Assembly: GCA_023393165.1 (NCBI GenBank)
Contig: JAEWMJ010000002.1
Span: 62,001-126,000 of the forward strand
Reading direction: 5' to 3'
Length of the DNA: 64,000 bases
From: Bacillota bacterium
GTDB taxonomy: Bacteria > Bacillota > Clostridia > Christensenellales > Christensenellaceae
Shown here: positions 1-7,340 of the stretch, one piece after another
How the letters are laid out: each line of letters opens with the position of its first letter
Position numbering within the stretch: position 1 is the stretch's first letter
Made by a program: the position numbers and the translations under genes
Notes under the pieces: model-generated
Seen by the model: the letters and a program-made list of their open reading frames with translations, nothing else
Told to the model about the DNA's origin: nothing
The model's database searches: none

Positions 1-519
1 CAGTTTTCCGGCGCCCAGCATCTGCGCCGCCTCTATCAGACGGGACGCGTTTACCGCATTCAGGCTGTTCCGGATGCCCTGGTAAATATACGGCAGAACA
101 ACTACGCTGTAGGTTGCGGTAAGCATCAGGATACGGTTTGAGAGGAACCCCGGCGCGTCCGCATACAGTGCCAGCACGGAAATCGCCAGAACAATTCCCT
201 GTACTGCGTACGGGATCGTGCAAATGATCTGCATATATTTGTCTGCGCGCGGCACGTAAACAACGACCACATACATCGCCAGCAATACCGCGAGTGTGCT
301 GACGAAAATTGGGAGTACGGAGATGATTATGGAGCGCAGTATGGACGTCCAGAAATCCGGGTCGGACAGGATCTGCCCATAATAGGAAAATGTCAGCCCC
401 CGGGGCAGCACCTCGTTCCATTCCGCAAAAACAGAATAGAGAAAGGTCAACGCCAGCGGAACGATTAAATATAAGCATATGAGGATGATGACAGGTTTTG
501 CGGTTTTACTTTTTTTCAT
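1..519 (-). CDS. ABC transporter permease, phosphonate/iron type (C-terminus beyond window)
   Basis: Reading leftwards from the ATG at 519, the frame is open to the window edge (173 codons), so the protein is cut by the window and not by a mutation. It starts MKKSKTAK, followed by a first transmembrane helix, and the last visible residues (SRLIEAAQMLGAG) form the EAA loop that docks on the ATPase in binding-protein-dependent importers. It overlaps the upstream permease gene by 14 bp, which suggests translational coupling. By family it is the second membrane subunit of a PhnU/PhnV- or FbpB-like importer. The ATPase gene is probably just outside the window. The substrate is inferred from the operon, not from this protein. 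Confidence 0.85.
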   Translation of the reverse strand, partial: MKKSKTAKPVIILICLYLIVPLALTFLYSVFAEWNEVLPRGLTFSYYGQILSDPDFWTSILRSIIISVLPIFVSTLAVLLAMYVVVVYVPRADKYMQIICTIPYAVQGIVLAISVLALYADAPGFLSNRILMLTATYSVVVLPYIYQGIRNSLNAVNASRLIEAAQMLGAGKL

Positions 520-1375
520 ACAGCGCCGCCCCCCTGGTTTTTTTTAATATTCTGTCATTCGTAAAGATTGCAAGCACCATCAGCGCCATCAACACGACCG
601 CCAGCGCCGATCCGAATTCTTTATGCTGCGTTACGTCGCCCACAAACTGTTCTGATATACGTATGGGCAGCAGGGAAAAATTGCCTTGCAGAAGGGCGTA
701 CGCAGTGGCATATGCGGCCAGCGCATTCGCGAACAATACGCTTAATGTGCCTAAGATACTGGGCATCAACACCGGGATCGCCACTTTGGTCCAGTATTTA
801 AAAGAACTCCCGCCCAAAAGCCGCACGGACTCCCGCCACTCGTTTCGAAGGCCGTCGAATGCGGGAATCAGCAGAAGGGTTGCAAGCGGAATCTGGAAAT
901 AGATATATGTAATCATCAACCCCCATACGTTGTACAGGTCAAAATCCGCAAGAAACCCTATTCCGGCCTGTTTCCCAAACATCACCGCCACGCCCGCGCT
1001 TCCCAAAAGAATGATATAAGCAAAAGCAAGCGGAATCCCCGCAAAGTTGGACGTCATATTGAGTATGCTCAAGAAAAATGTTTTTGTTTTCCCCTTGCTC
1101 CCGTGCGCGGCATTCGCCCCAAAGAATCCGACCAGGATACCGATCAGCGCGGAACACACGGAAACGATTAAACTGTTCATTATAGCCTGCTGATAGAGCC
1201 TTCTTGAAAAAACCGAAATAAAATTATCCAGCGTAAATCCAAAAGCTCCTTCGGGCATGAAGCTGCGGACCAGTATTGTTGCAAGAGGGACAATCAGGTA
1301 AAGCGCAACAATAACCGCAAAAGGCGCCAGCGCAGCCAAATATAATTTCGGCTTGCTTTGATTATACTTTTTCAA
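506..1375 (-). CDS. ABC transporter permease, phosphonate/iron type
   Basis: Inner-membrane subunit with about six hydrophobic helices, the first at roughly residues 11-35, and an EAA-like loop (WRESVRLLGGSS) about two thirds along. It pairs with the permease downstream to form the channel of a binding-protein-dependent importer. The frame opens with a TTG at 1384 that touches its GGGAG with no spacing. A second in-frame TTG at 1375 lies 8 nt from the same GGGAG, so I chose 1375 (289 aa). It overlaps the end of the phosphatase-like gene by 14 bp, so the two are probably coupled. Confidence 0.82.
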   Translation of the reverse strand: MKKYNQSKPKLYLAALAPFAVIVALYLIVPLATILVRSFMPEGAFGFTLDNFISVFSRRLYQQAIMNSLIVSVCSALIGILVGFFGANAAHGSKGKTKTFFLSILNMTSNFAGIPLAFAYIILLGSAGVAVMFGKQAGIGFLADFDLYNVWGLMITYIYFQIPLATLLLIPAFDGLRNEWRESVRLLGGSSFKYWTKVAIPVLMPSILGTLSVLFANALAAYATAYALLQGNFSLLPIRISEQFVGDVTQHKEFGSALAVVLMALMVLAIFTNDRILKKTRGAALYEKK

Positions 1376-2201
1376 ACATATCAACTCCCAATTCGCAAAT
1401 ATCTTTCATGTCCCCGGATTTTCTGATGGCCAGAAGCCTGCAAAGTATGGGCGCTATAAAAAGCTGGGGCAAAGGTTCTTCGCTTATAAGCCCGGCCTTT
1501 TTCTTAACCTGGTCTGAAAAGATGTAAAGCGGAACTATCCTTTGTTCCTGCGTGTTGCCTCCGTGCAATCCATATTCGCTCATCCCGTGATCCGAAGTAA
1601 CCAGGATGTTATATCCCCACTTGAGCCAAAGAGGCATTATGGTGGAAAGCACAACATTCAGTTTTGCAATGGTACTGTAGTATATAAGCGAGTTGCACCC
1701 CTCTTTATGTCCTGCGTCGTCTACATTCATGGAATGCACCAGCAAAAAATCAGGATCAAAGGATCCCCGCAAATATTCGGCGTCCGAAAAAACGTGGGAA
1801 TCCGGATAGCTGTCTTCAAAATAATAAATGCCGTGATTTATCGCGCCGTCGTGCATCAGCCTGATTCTGTCGTCCGTATGCTGAAAAGGCGCGCGGGTAT
1901 ATAGTTCGCTGATCCAGTAATAGGCGGATGCGGCGGTTGTAAGGCCGTTTTCCCTGCACAACTCAAATACGCTCTGAAACTTTGACATCCGGACCGTCAG
2001 GTTGCAGGCAATCCCGTGTTTGGCCGCCGGCAGCCCGGTATGCAGCGTTTCATACAACGGCCGGGATGAGGACGGAAGTTCGGACAGCACCTTGGCTTTC
2101 AGCCCCAGCCCCTGTTCTATCAGATGTTCCAAAAACCCCAGGTTTTGTACAGCCTGCCTGTATCCTAATCCGTCAATTAAAATAAATATCGTTTTAGGCA
2201 T
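1362..2201 (-). CDS. Alkaline-phosphatase-superfamily phosphoesterase
   Basis: A 279-aa cytoplasmic protein of the type I phosphodiesterase/nucleotide pyrophosphatase branch. Visible metal-site features are the N-terminal ILIDGLG, a Ser/Thr-rich nucleophile region (SSSRPLYETLHTG), NVDDAGH, TSDHGM and a late HGG. These fit a two-metal hydrolase of phosphate esters or phosphonates. No signal peptide is seen, so it would act on substrate already imported. It sits between the binding protein and the permeases of the same operon, and AAAGGAG precedes the ATG. The substrate is not determined: phosphodiesters, phosphonoacetate-like compounds or nucleotides are all possible. Confidence 0.8.
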   Translation of the reverse strand: MPKTIFILIDGLGYRQAVQNLGFLEHLIEQGLGLKAKVLSELPSSSRPLYETLHTGLPAAKHGIACNLTVRMSKFQSVFELCRENGLTTAASAYYWISELYTRAPFQHTDDRIRLMHDGAINHGIYYFEDSYPDSHVFSDAEYLRGSFDPDFLLVHSMNVDDAGHKEGCNSLIYYSTIAKLNVVLSTIMPLWLKWGYNILVTSDHGMSEYGLHGGNTQEQRIVPLYIFSDQVKKKAGLISEEPLPQLFIAPILCRLLAIRKSGDMKDICELGVDMFEKV

Positions 2202-2235
2202 TTGCCGCTCCTTTCAAGATAACATAAAAAGTGAG

Positions 2236-2257
2236 GCACCCCTTAAAAAAGGGGTGC
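2236..2257 (-). promoter_or_regulatory. Intercistronic hairpin between binding protein and phosphoesterase
   Basis: GCACCCCTT and AAGGGGTGC form a perfect 9-bp stem around a 4-nt loop in the 79-bp spacer. No T-run follows in the direction of transcription. It is more likely an mRNA-stabilising or partial-attenuation hairpin that favours the binding-protein message than a full terminator. Confidence 0.5.
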
Positions 2258-2280
2258 GTCGAGGAGGAATATGAAAAAAA

Positions 2281-3399
2281 CTATTTCGCGTATGCCATTA
2301 CTTCGTCCTGCCATTTCTGGCCCAGTGTTTCCACTGTTTTGGTCCATGCGTCCGCATCTGCGATTGTGCGCGCATTCGCATATTGTTCGTCGGGCACCAT
2401 TTTTGCTTTTACATCATCCGGAAGCTTGACATTGCTGCGAATGGGCTTTGCAAAACCTTTTGCCAAATTGATCTGTCCTTCGTCGCTCAAAATGAATTCC
2501 CGTGCAAGCGCCGCCGCATACCGATTTTTGGAGTAAGCGTTGATTACCGTGCAATATCCGCTTTGTATGGAGGCTTCACTCGGAATATTTACTTCAAAAG
2601 CCGCGTTCGGGTTGTTTGTTATAAACTGCTGCTTGTATCCAAGCGCGTTGTAATCCCAAAGGAATGCCACGCCTATTTCGCCCTTTTCCAGCCTGGCCAG
2701 GGAGAGTTCGCCCTTGTCCAGTCTGCCCTGCTCGGCAAGTTTTTTGAAATAATCTATTCCCGGTTGTATATTTGATTCGGAACCGCCGTTGGCAATCGCT
2801 GCCGCAAGGACTGCGTTTTGCGCCTGGCTTGCCTTGGTAACGTCGCCGATCGCCACTGTATAATCGCCGTTTAATATATCTTCAAATGATTTGGGTGCAT
2901 TCGGGACCAGTTTGGTATTTGTAAGTATAGCGATTGTTCCGTAATATCCGATGATCCAGTCGCCGTTGTCGTCTTTTGCCCAATCGGGAATGTCATCCCA
3001 GTAACTTGTTTTATACGGAATCGTAAGACCCTTCTCTTCCGCAATGGGCCCGAAAGACTGCCCCACATCGCCGATATCTTTGGTCGCATTTGACTTTTCG
3101 GATTCAAACACCGCGAGTTCTTCCGCAGAAGACATATCAGTATCAGAATGCTCAAGACCATATTCGGATTTCAGATCCGCCCAGGTTTCTCCCCAGTTCG
3201 CCCAGCTGTCAGGCATTCCAACGGAGTTTACCTGCCCTTCCTTTTTCGCCTCGGCAACGATCTGCTCCAAAGACATACTGTTAAGATCCGCGTTTGCGTC
3301 TGTATTGCCGGATGACGCCGTCGTGGAAGAGCATCCCACAAACAAAAGCGAGCATGCCCCGATAACGGCCGTTATTTTCATCCATTTGCTCATACCCAT
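2281..3399 (-). CDS. ABC transporter substrate-binding lipoprotein (phosphonate/iron family)
   Basis: Extracellular lipid-anchored receptor of the importer encoded downstream. Residues 1-23 form a lipoprotein signal with lipobox LLFVGC followed by a Ser/Thr-rich linker. The rest (372 aa in total) has the layout of family 1 solute-binding proteins of the ferric iron, putrescine and 2-aminoethylphosphonate group, for example GDYTVAIGDVTKASQAQNAV and GEIGVAFLWDYNALGY. AAGGAG lies 9 nt before the first ATG; a second ATG two codons later is possible. It is the first gene of the operon and follows PhoP-box-like repeats, which favours a phosphorus compound over iron. That choice is inference. Confidence 0.85.
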   Translation of the reverse strand: MGMSKWMKITAVIGACSLLFVGCSSTTASSGNTDANADLNSMSLEQIVAEAKKEGQVNSVGMPDSWANWGETWADLKSEYGLEHSDTDMSSAEELAVFESEKSNATKDIGDVGQSFGPIAEEKGLTIPYKTSYWDDIPDWAKDDNGDWIIGYYGTIAILTNTKLVPNAPKSFEDILNGDYTVAIGDVTKASQAQNAVLAAAIANGGSESNIQPGIDYFKKLAEQGRLDKGELSLARLEKGEIGVAFLWDYNALGYKQQFITNNPNAAFEVNIPSEASIQSGYCTVINAYSKNRYAAALAREFILSDEGQINLAKGFAKPIRSNVKLPDDVKAKMVPDEQYANARTIADADAWTKTVETLGQKWQDEVMAYAK

Positions 3400-3431
3400 A
3401 CACTTGACTCCTTAAATCTTTATTTGTTTCA

Positions 3432-3485
3432 AGTATACTAAGCGTTTGTAAAATCAGCGTAAGATTTATGTTAAATGAATGTTAT
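3432..3485 (-). promoter_or_regulatory. Promoter with four PhoP-box-like repeats
   Basis: On the minus strand the hexamers ATAACA (3480-3485), TTAACA (3469-3474), CTTACG (3458-3463) and TTTACA (3447-3452) recur with an exact 11-bp period. They are followed 9 bp later by TATACT (3432-3437) as a -10 element, and no good -35 is present. Bacillus PhoP binds TT(A/C/T)A(C/T)A-like hexamers spaced by about 5 nt upstream of weak promoters, which is this arrangement. This predicts phosphate-starvation induction of the ABC/phosphoesterase operon. Confidence 0.65.
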
Positions 3486-3599
3486 ATTTTGCCTGACAAT
3501 TGTTTTCCTCTTAATTACGGCATTATTAACTACATACTAAATATTCCGGCCATGCGGTGAAAATAAAAACACAACTATGAACTTTCAGGCGGCCAATAA

Positions 3600-3731
3600 T
3601 TGAACGTTTTAAAAAGTCCTAAAGAAGGTATAGGCATTTCCAAAACAGAGATAGTGAAAGCTCAAAGCGATATCGTACCCACAGATTCGCCATACTTCCA
3701 AGGGAGCGCTTTAATGAGACAATTGTTTTGA
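3600..3731 (+). CDS. Possible 43-aa small ORF, unknown
   Basis: A TTG-started frame directly after an in-frame stop, with CAGGCGG about 8 nt upstream as a weak ribosome site. The predicted peptide is polar and non-repetitive (it ends SALMRQLF) and matches no family I recognise. It occupies part of the 340-bp gap between two genes and converges on the HD-GYP gene. It could also be the remnant of a longer gene or chance. Confidence 0.22.
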   Translation: MNVLKSPKEGIGISKTEIVKAQSDIVPTDSPYFQGSALMRQLF

Positions 3732-3740
3732 CCGATATAA

Positions 3741-4538
3741 TTATGCAAATAGTCCCTCAATAATTTGAATGATTTCTTTTGAAAATTGAGAGTCGGTTTT
3801 TTTTAAAAATTTTAAAGCTTCATTCATATTCTGAATCCGTTTATACGGGCGGTAAGATGTAACCGCATCGATCACATCAGCAATCATTACAATCTTTGCC
3901 ATATAGGAGATTTCTTTATCGGTCAGACCATTTGGGTACCCGCTTCCATCCATTCTTTCATGATGCTGTGAAACAATATCCAAACATTCTTGGGGCAAAT
4001 TGCATGATTGAAGGGAACTCTTGCCTAATTCGCAATGCTGGCGCATCAAAATCCATTCCTGCTCATTCAGAGAGCCTTTTTTTTCGATAATTGCCTTGGG
4101 GATCAATAATTTACCAACATCATGCAGGAAAGAGCCTATGCCAATATTCCAAAGTTCATGAGGTTTAAATTTGAGTTTGAATGCAATCATTAATGAAATT
4201 AAAGCTACATCAATTGAATGAGAATAAAGCCAATCTATATAATTTCCCAGCGCGTTCACATATAACCACCATGGCTGCATTTTTGAGTCGAATATTATCT
4301 TTGTTAATAATTCACTTGAATTATTCAGCAAGTTATTGTTGCGAATATTAAATTTTTTTTTAAGTGACTCAGTTATTACTGGAAGTTTTATTGAGTCTTG
4401 TTCCAAATCATTCTGTATTAGTTCTAAATCATATTTTTTAATCTTCCGGATTATATCTTGAGAAATTTTCTGCCCTTTAGCCAGGAGTAATTTGCCATCT
4501 TTACTATAGATATTTTGTTCTATAAATTTATCATTCAC
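3741..4538 (-). CDS. HD-GYP domain c-di-GMP phosphodiesterase
   Basis: A 265-aa cytoplasmic protein. Residues 1-45 are the short N-terminal module often fused to HD-GYP enzymes. The catalytic domain carries H107, the HD pair at 139-140 (HDVGK), H168, HHER at 192-195 and DGSGYP at 197-202, so all the main metal ligands appear intact and hydrolysis of c-di-GMP is expected. The start is GTG at 4538, chosen because AAAGGAG lies 7 nt upstream. Base composition is clearly more AT-rich than in flanking operons. The 5' region runs straight into the left inverted site of the recombinase element, so its promoter may be subject to inversion. Confidence 0.85.
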   Translation of the reverse strand: MNDKFIEQNIYSKDGKLLLAKGQKISQDIIRKIKKYDLELIQNDLEQDSIKLPVITESLKKKFNIRNNNLLNNSSELLTKIIFDSKMQPWWLYVNALGNYIDWLYSHSIDVALISLMIAFKLKFKPHELWNIGIGSFLHDVGKLLIPKAIIEKKGSLNEQEWILMRQHCELGKSSLQSCNLPQECLDIVSQHHERMDGSGYPNGLTDKEISYMAKIVMIADVIDAVTSYRPYKRIQNMNEALKFLKKTDSQFSKEIIQIIEGLFA

Positions 4539-4592
4539 CTTAATGCTCCTTTAATGTAATCGTGTTTTTTCAATGCATTTTATACAATATAA

Positions 4593-4626
4593 TAAATGTA
4601 ACAAATTAGCAATTATGTTGCATTTA
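4593..4626. repeat. Left inverted recombination-site candidate (34 bp)
   Basis: An imperfect palindrome with arms TAAATGTAACA and TGTTGCATTTA (one mismatch). Read on the other strand it is 21/21 identical over its core (4607-4627) to 5385-5405, so the two sites face each other around the recombinase gene. With 13-bp arms it has an asymmetric 8-bp centre, TTAGCAAT on the plus strand, in the manner of loxP or FRT. It lies in the 5' region of the HD-GYP gene. Confidence 0.7.
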
Positions 4627-4696
4627 TCAATCTATAGAAAACGCATTAAAATATGGTTTATTTATATATTATTAAGTTAATAATAGGATAAATATG

Positions 4697-4726
4697 TTGA
4701 TTGTGTATGTAATATAAATATATAAT
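4697..4726 (+). promoter_or_regulatory. Promoter of the tyrosine recombinase
   Basis: TTGATT (4697-4702) and TATAAT (4721-4726) are separated by 18 bp, about 40 bp before the ATG at 4764, which itself has AGGAG upstream. The promoter is inside the segment enclosed by the inverted sites, so it would move with the gene on inversion. Confidence 0.6.
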
Positions 4727-4763
4727 ATAAATAAAAACATTACATTTTCAGGAGCTATAATTT

Positions 4764-5324
4764 ATGACAGTTGAACCGATCAGAGATTTAAAAAAAATAA
4801 AACAGCTCTATCAGTATTTAAATGGCAGCGAGCCTAAATATGCAATAATATTTAAATTCGGCATAAATACAGGTTTACGAATCAGCGATATTAATGCTCT
4901 TAAAGCAAAAGATATTTTTAAAAGTAAATGGATTTATAAAGATCATTTAATTCTATTTGAGAAAAAAACAGGTAAAGAAAAGAAAATTAAATTAAACGAT
5001 ACTTTGAGGAAATGTTTATATAATTATGTCGTATTGCAAAATCCTGATATGGAAGATTATATTTTTAATAGTCAAAAAGGCGGATATATCGGAAGAATAC
5101 AAATTTACAGGGTATTGAAAGAGGCGGCGTCAGTAATAGGGATTGAGAATTTCGGAACACATAGTTTAAGAAAAACATGGGGTTACTGGACATATAAACT
5201 ATCCAAATACAATATAGGATTAATCATGGATACATTTAACCATAGTTCTTCTGCAATAACGCTCCGTTATATTGGCATCAATCAGGACCAGAAAGATGAA
5301 CTTTATTCAATGGTACAATTATAA
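4764..5324 (+). CDS. Minimal tyrosine recombinase (catalytic domain only)
   Basis: A 186-aa site-specific recombinase of the phage integrase family. The catalytic residues can be placed: R39 (GLRIS), a Lys in the beta-hairpin near K71, H133 and R136 (HSLRKT), H160 (NHSS) and nucleophile Y169 (LRYIG). The usual N-terminal arm-binding and SAM-like core-binding domains are absent, a size similar to stand-alone proteins such as Bacillus YoeC. No other mobile-element gene is nearby. The gene is AT-rich and is bracketed by inverted 34-bp sites at 4593-4626 and 5386-5419. I infer that it acts on these sites and inverts its own segment; autoregulation or a decayed integrative element are the alternatives. 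Confidence 0.85.
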   Translation: MTVEPIRDLKKIKQLYQYLNGSEPKYAIIFKFGINTGLRISDINALKAKDIFKSKWIYKDHLILFEKKTGKEKKIKLNDTLRKCLYNYVVLQNPDMEDYIFNSQKGGYIGRIQIYRVLKEAASVIGIENFGTHSLRKTWGYWTYKLSKYNIGLIMDTFNHSSSAITLRYIGINQDQKDELYSMVQL

Positions 5325-5385
5325 TCATATTGGCAGACCAGTTATTGACAATTTCGCACATTTTTTTTAAAATGATAATTAGAAA

Positions 5386-5419
5386 TAAATGCAACATAAT
5401 TGCTATTATGTTGTATTCA
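5386..5419. repeat. Right inverted recombination-site candidate (34 bp)
   Basis: Arms TAAATGCAACATA and TATGTTGTATTCA surround the 8-bp centre ATTGCTAT, and the innermost 9+4+9 bp are a perfect palindrome. In inverse orientation, the 21 bp 5385-5405 match the left site exactly. The site starts about 60 bp after the recombinase stop. Confidence 0.7.
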
Positions 5420-5690
5420 GAAAATTCTACAAAAAATTTAATTTATTTTTCTATATTTCGTCAAAAATCCGGATAATATATATCGCAAATAAAAATGGGC
5501 ATCCCGATCCATTGCACAAAAATCCTGAATTTTTGACTGAAGATTTCGAAACGGTCCCATACGGGTTGCCATACGGGTATTCCCCAATCTGGGGCCTCTA
5601 CTTTCTCTGAAGTATTTTTAAATTGATATTTAAAGGTGCTAAAATTTCCAAAATAACTTTTGAAAAGTCCTTATTATCATTTTAGAAAGA
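5420..5690. other. AT-rich gap with a short tandem repeat
   Basis: No convincing gene is present. The block holds two direct copies of CCATACGGGT (5557-5566 and 5569-5578) followed by a CCCC/GGGG hairpin near 5583-5595. It lies downstream of both flanking genes, so the hairpin may be a weak terminator. Nothing else is recognised. Confidence 0.5.
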
Positions 5691-6704
5691 TTACCGCTTT
5701 ATTCTGCCGTCCCCTCGGCCCCACGCCAGATCGCTTATTTCATCCAATTCGGCCAGGCAGAAGTCGCCTTCTATGGTATGCTTGAATGCGTTTGCGGCTG
5801 AAGCGAATTCAACCGTCCGTTCGTCCGTGAATCCGTGCATCATTCCGTAGATCAATCCGGCGGCAAACGCGTCGCCGCCTCCCACCCGGTCTACAATATG
5901 AACGGGATAATCCTTTGAACGGAAAACTTTACCGCAGCTGAATAATACTGCGGATAAAACATTGTCGCTGGCCGAGATATTCTCTCTTGCGGTAAACGCC
6001 GTTTTTTGGATCCCAAACCTGCCGGCCATCTCCCGGCCGATCCTCTCCATGTTCCGGACGCCGGTTGTATCCCCATCCGTCCCTCCCGCAGGGATTCCGA
6101 AAACATCTTCCGACTGTTCCGGATTGGTGATGCATACGTCCACGTATTCCATGAGGCGGGATAATACGGCTCCCGCTTTCTCCCTGGACCACAGGCTGCT
6201 GCGGTAGTTCAAATCGCAGCTTACCGGGACACAGGCAGCTTTTGCCTGTTTTAAGGCTTCCTCGGTCAGGGATGCCGCAGCGTCTGAAATAGCGGGCGTA
6301 ATGCCGGTAAAATGAAACCAGCCGCAGTTTCTGAATATTTCCTTAAAATCAAAATCTTTTACGGCGGCTTTCGCCATAGCGGAATCCGCCCGGTCGTAAA
6401 TGACTTTGGATGGCCGTCCGGACTCGCCCTTCTCCAGAAAATAAATGCCCATCCGGCCTTCGCCCCGCGCAATAAACCCGGTTTCTACGCCAAACTTACG
6501 CAGTTCATAGACAGCCGCCTGCCCTATATCTCCGTCCGGAAGCTTTGTCACAAAGACAGCCTCTTCTCCAAGCTGCGCAAGCAGTACCGCAACATTTGCC
6601 TCGGCTCCCCCCCAGGACGCTTCGAATGCGCTCGCCTGCGTAAACCTCCCGTTTCCTTCGGGCGAGAGGCGAAGCATGATTTCCCCCATCGTAACAATTT
6701 TCAT
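5691..6704 (-). CDS. kdgK: PfkB-family sugar kinase, 2-keto-3-deoxygluconate kinase-like
   Basis: A 337-aa ribokinase-fold enzyme. MGEIMLRLSP at the N-terminus, the substrate-lid region SWGGAEANVAVLLA and the C-terminal anion-hole motif VGGGDAFAAGLIYG, with its catalytic Asp, are all visible. The MGEIMLRL start and SWGGAEAN segment are typical of KDG kinases, which phosphorylate 2-keto-3-deoxygluconate in hexuronate breakdown. No KDPG aldolase or hexuronate gene is near, so the substrate is uncertain. Only 6 bp separate it from the isochorismatase-like gene, so they are probably one transcript. Confidence 0.75.
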   Translation of the reverse strand: MKIVTMGEIMLRLSPEGNGRFTQASAFEASWGGAEANVAVLLAQLGEEAVFVTKLPDGDIGQAAVYELRKFGVETGFIARGEGRMGIYFLEKGESGRPSKVIYDRADSAMAKAAVKDFDFKEIFRNCGWFHFTGITPAISDAAASLTEEALKQAKAACVPVSCDLNYRSSLWSREKAGAVLSRLMEYVDVCITNPEQSEDVFGIPAGGTDGDTTGVRNMERIGREMAGRFGIQKTAFTARENISASDNVLSAVLFSCGKVFRSKDYPVHIVDRVGGGDAFAAGLIYGMMHGFTDERTVEFASAANAFKHTIEGDFCLAELDEISDLAWGRGDGRIKR

Positions 6705-6710
6705 AACAGC

Positions 6711-7325
6711 TTACCCATTGTATTTGCGGATGATCTCATCCGTGTCCATCACCATGCCGAATTTCATATGAATATTTTCAAGCGCCGCTTTCCGCTGCTC
6801 ATCGTCAAAGGAGGATACGCCGTCCCGCGCGACGACCACTTTAATGCCCGAGGAAAACCCTTCATGCACCGTATCCGCGACGCAGATCTGGCAGACTGTT
6901 CCCACAACAATGATGGTATCCGCGCCTTCGCTTGCCAGGATATCAACCAGGCTTGTGTTGCGGAACGCCGAATACCAGTACTTTTCGAATATATAATCCT
7001 GTTTCTCCGGTTTCAGCTCGCCAATCACGTCCGAACAATCAAGAGTTTCCCCAACGTCCCCGTAATACCTGGAAAATCCACGCTTACAGCATTGCTGCTC
7101 CGCTATCTGCGGGCTCCAGTTCCAAAGCAGCGACGGTTGATTTCCCGTAATAAATTTGGTAAATATGACGGGCATTTTCTTTCCCCTCGCAAGGGCGATC
7201 AGCCTTTGAATGGCCGGAACGGTTTTTATTGCGTCGTCTATGCACATGGGCGCCCCCTCGCGCACAAAATCGTTCTGCATGTCCACCACCACCAGCGCAG
7301 TTTTTGCCGGGTCAAACTCAAACAT
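6711..7325 (-). CDS. Isochorismatase-family cysteine hydrolase
   Basis: A cytoplasmic hydrolase of about 204 aa with catalytic Asp in VVVDMQNDFV, a Lys in the VIFTKF segment and the nucleophile Cys in GTVCQICVADTVHEG. The family includes nicotinamidase, N-carbamoylsarcosine amidase and ureidoacrylate hydrolases, and I cannot choose among them. An upstream ATG at 7334 abuts the AGGAGG with no spacing, while the ATG at 7325 is 9 nt away, so 7325 is preferred. It lies in an operon with the kinase and the flavin oxidoreductase. Confidence 0.8.
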   Translation of the reverse strand: MFEFDPAKTALVVVDMQNDFVREGAPMCIDDAIKTVPAIQRLIALARGKKMPVIFTKFITGNQPSLLWNWSPQIAEQQCCKRGFSRYYGDVGETLDCSDVIGELKPEKQDYIFEKYWYSAFRNTSLVDILASEGADTIIVVGTVCQICVADTVHEGFSSGIKVVVARDGVSSFDDEQRKAALENIHMKFGMVMDTDEIIRKYNG

Positions 7326-7340
7326 GTTTCTCATCCTCCT

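Noticed and set aside
2231..2536. Plus-strand ORF preceded by GAGGAGG
   Set aside because: It sits antisense to the binding protein's C-terminus. The purine run arises from the intercistronic spacer, and the peptide has no sensible features.
5389..5610. 73-codon plus-strand frame after the recombinase
   Set aside because: It begins inside the right inverted site, has no ribosome site and an unbalanced composition.
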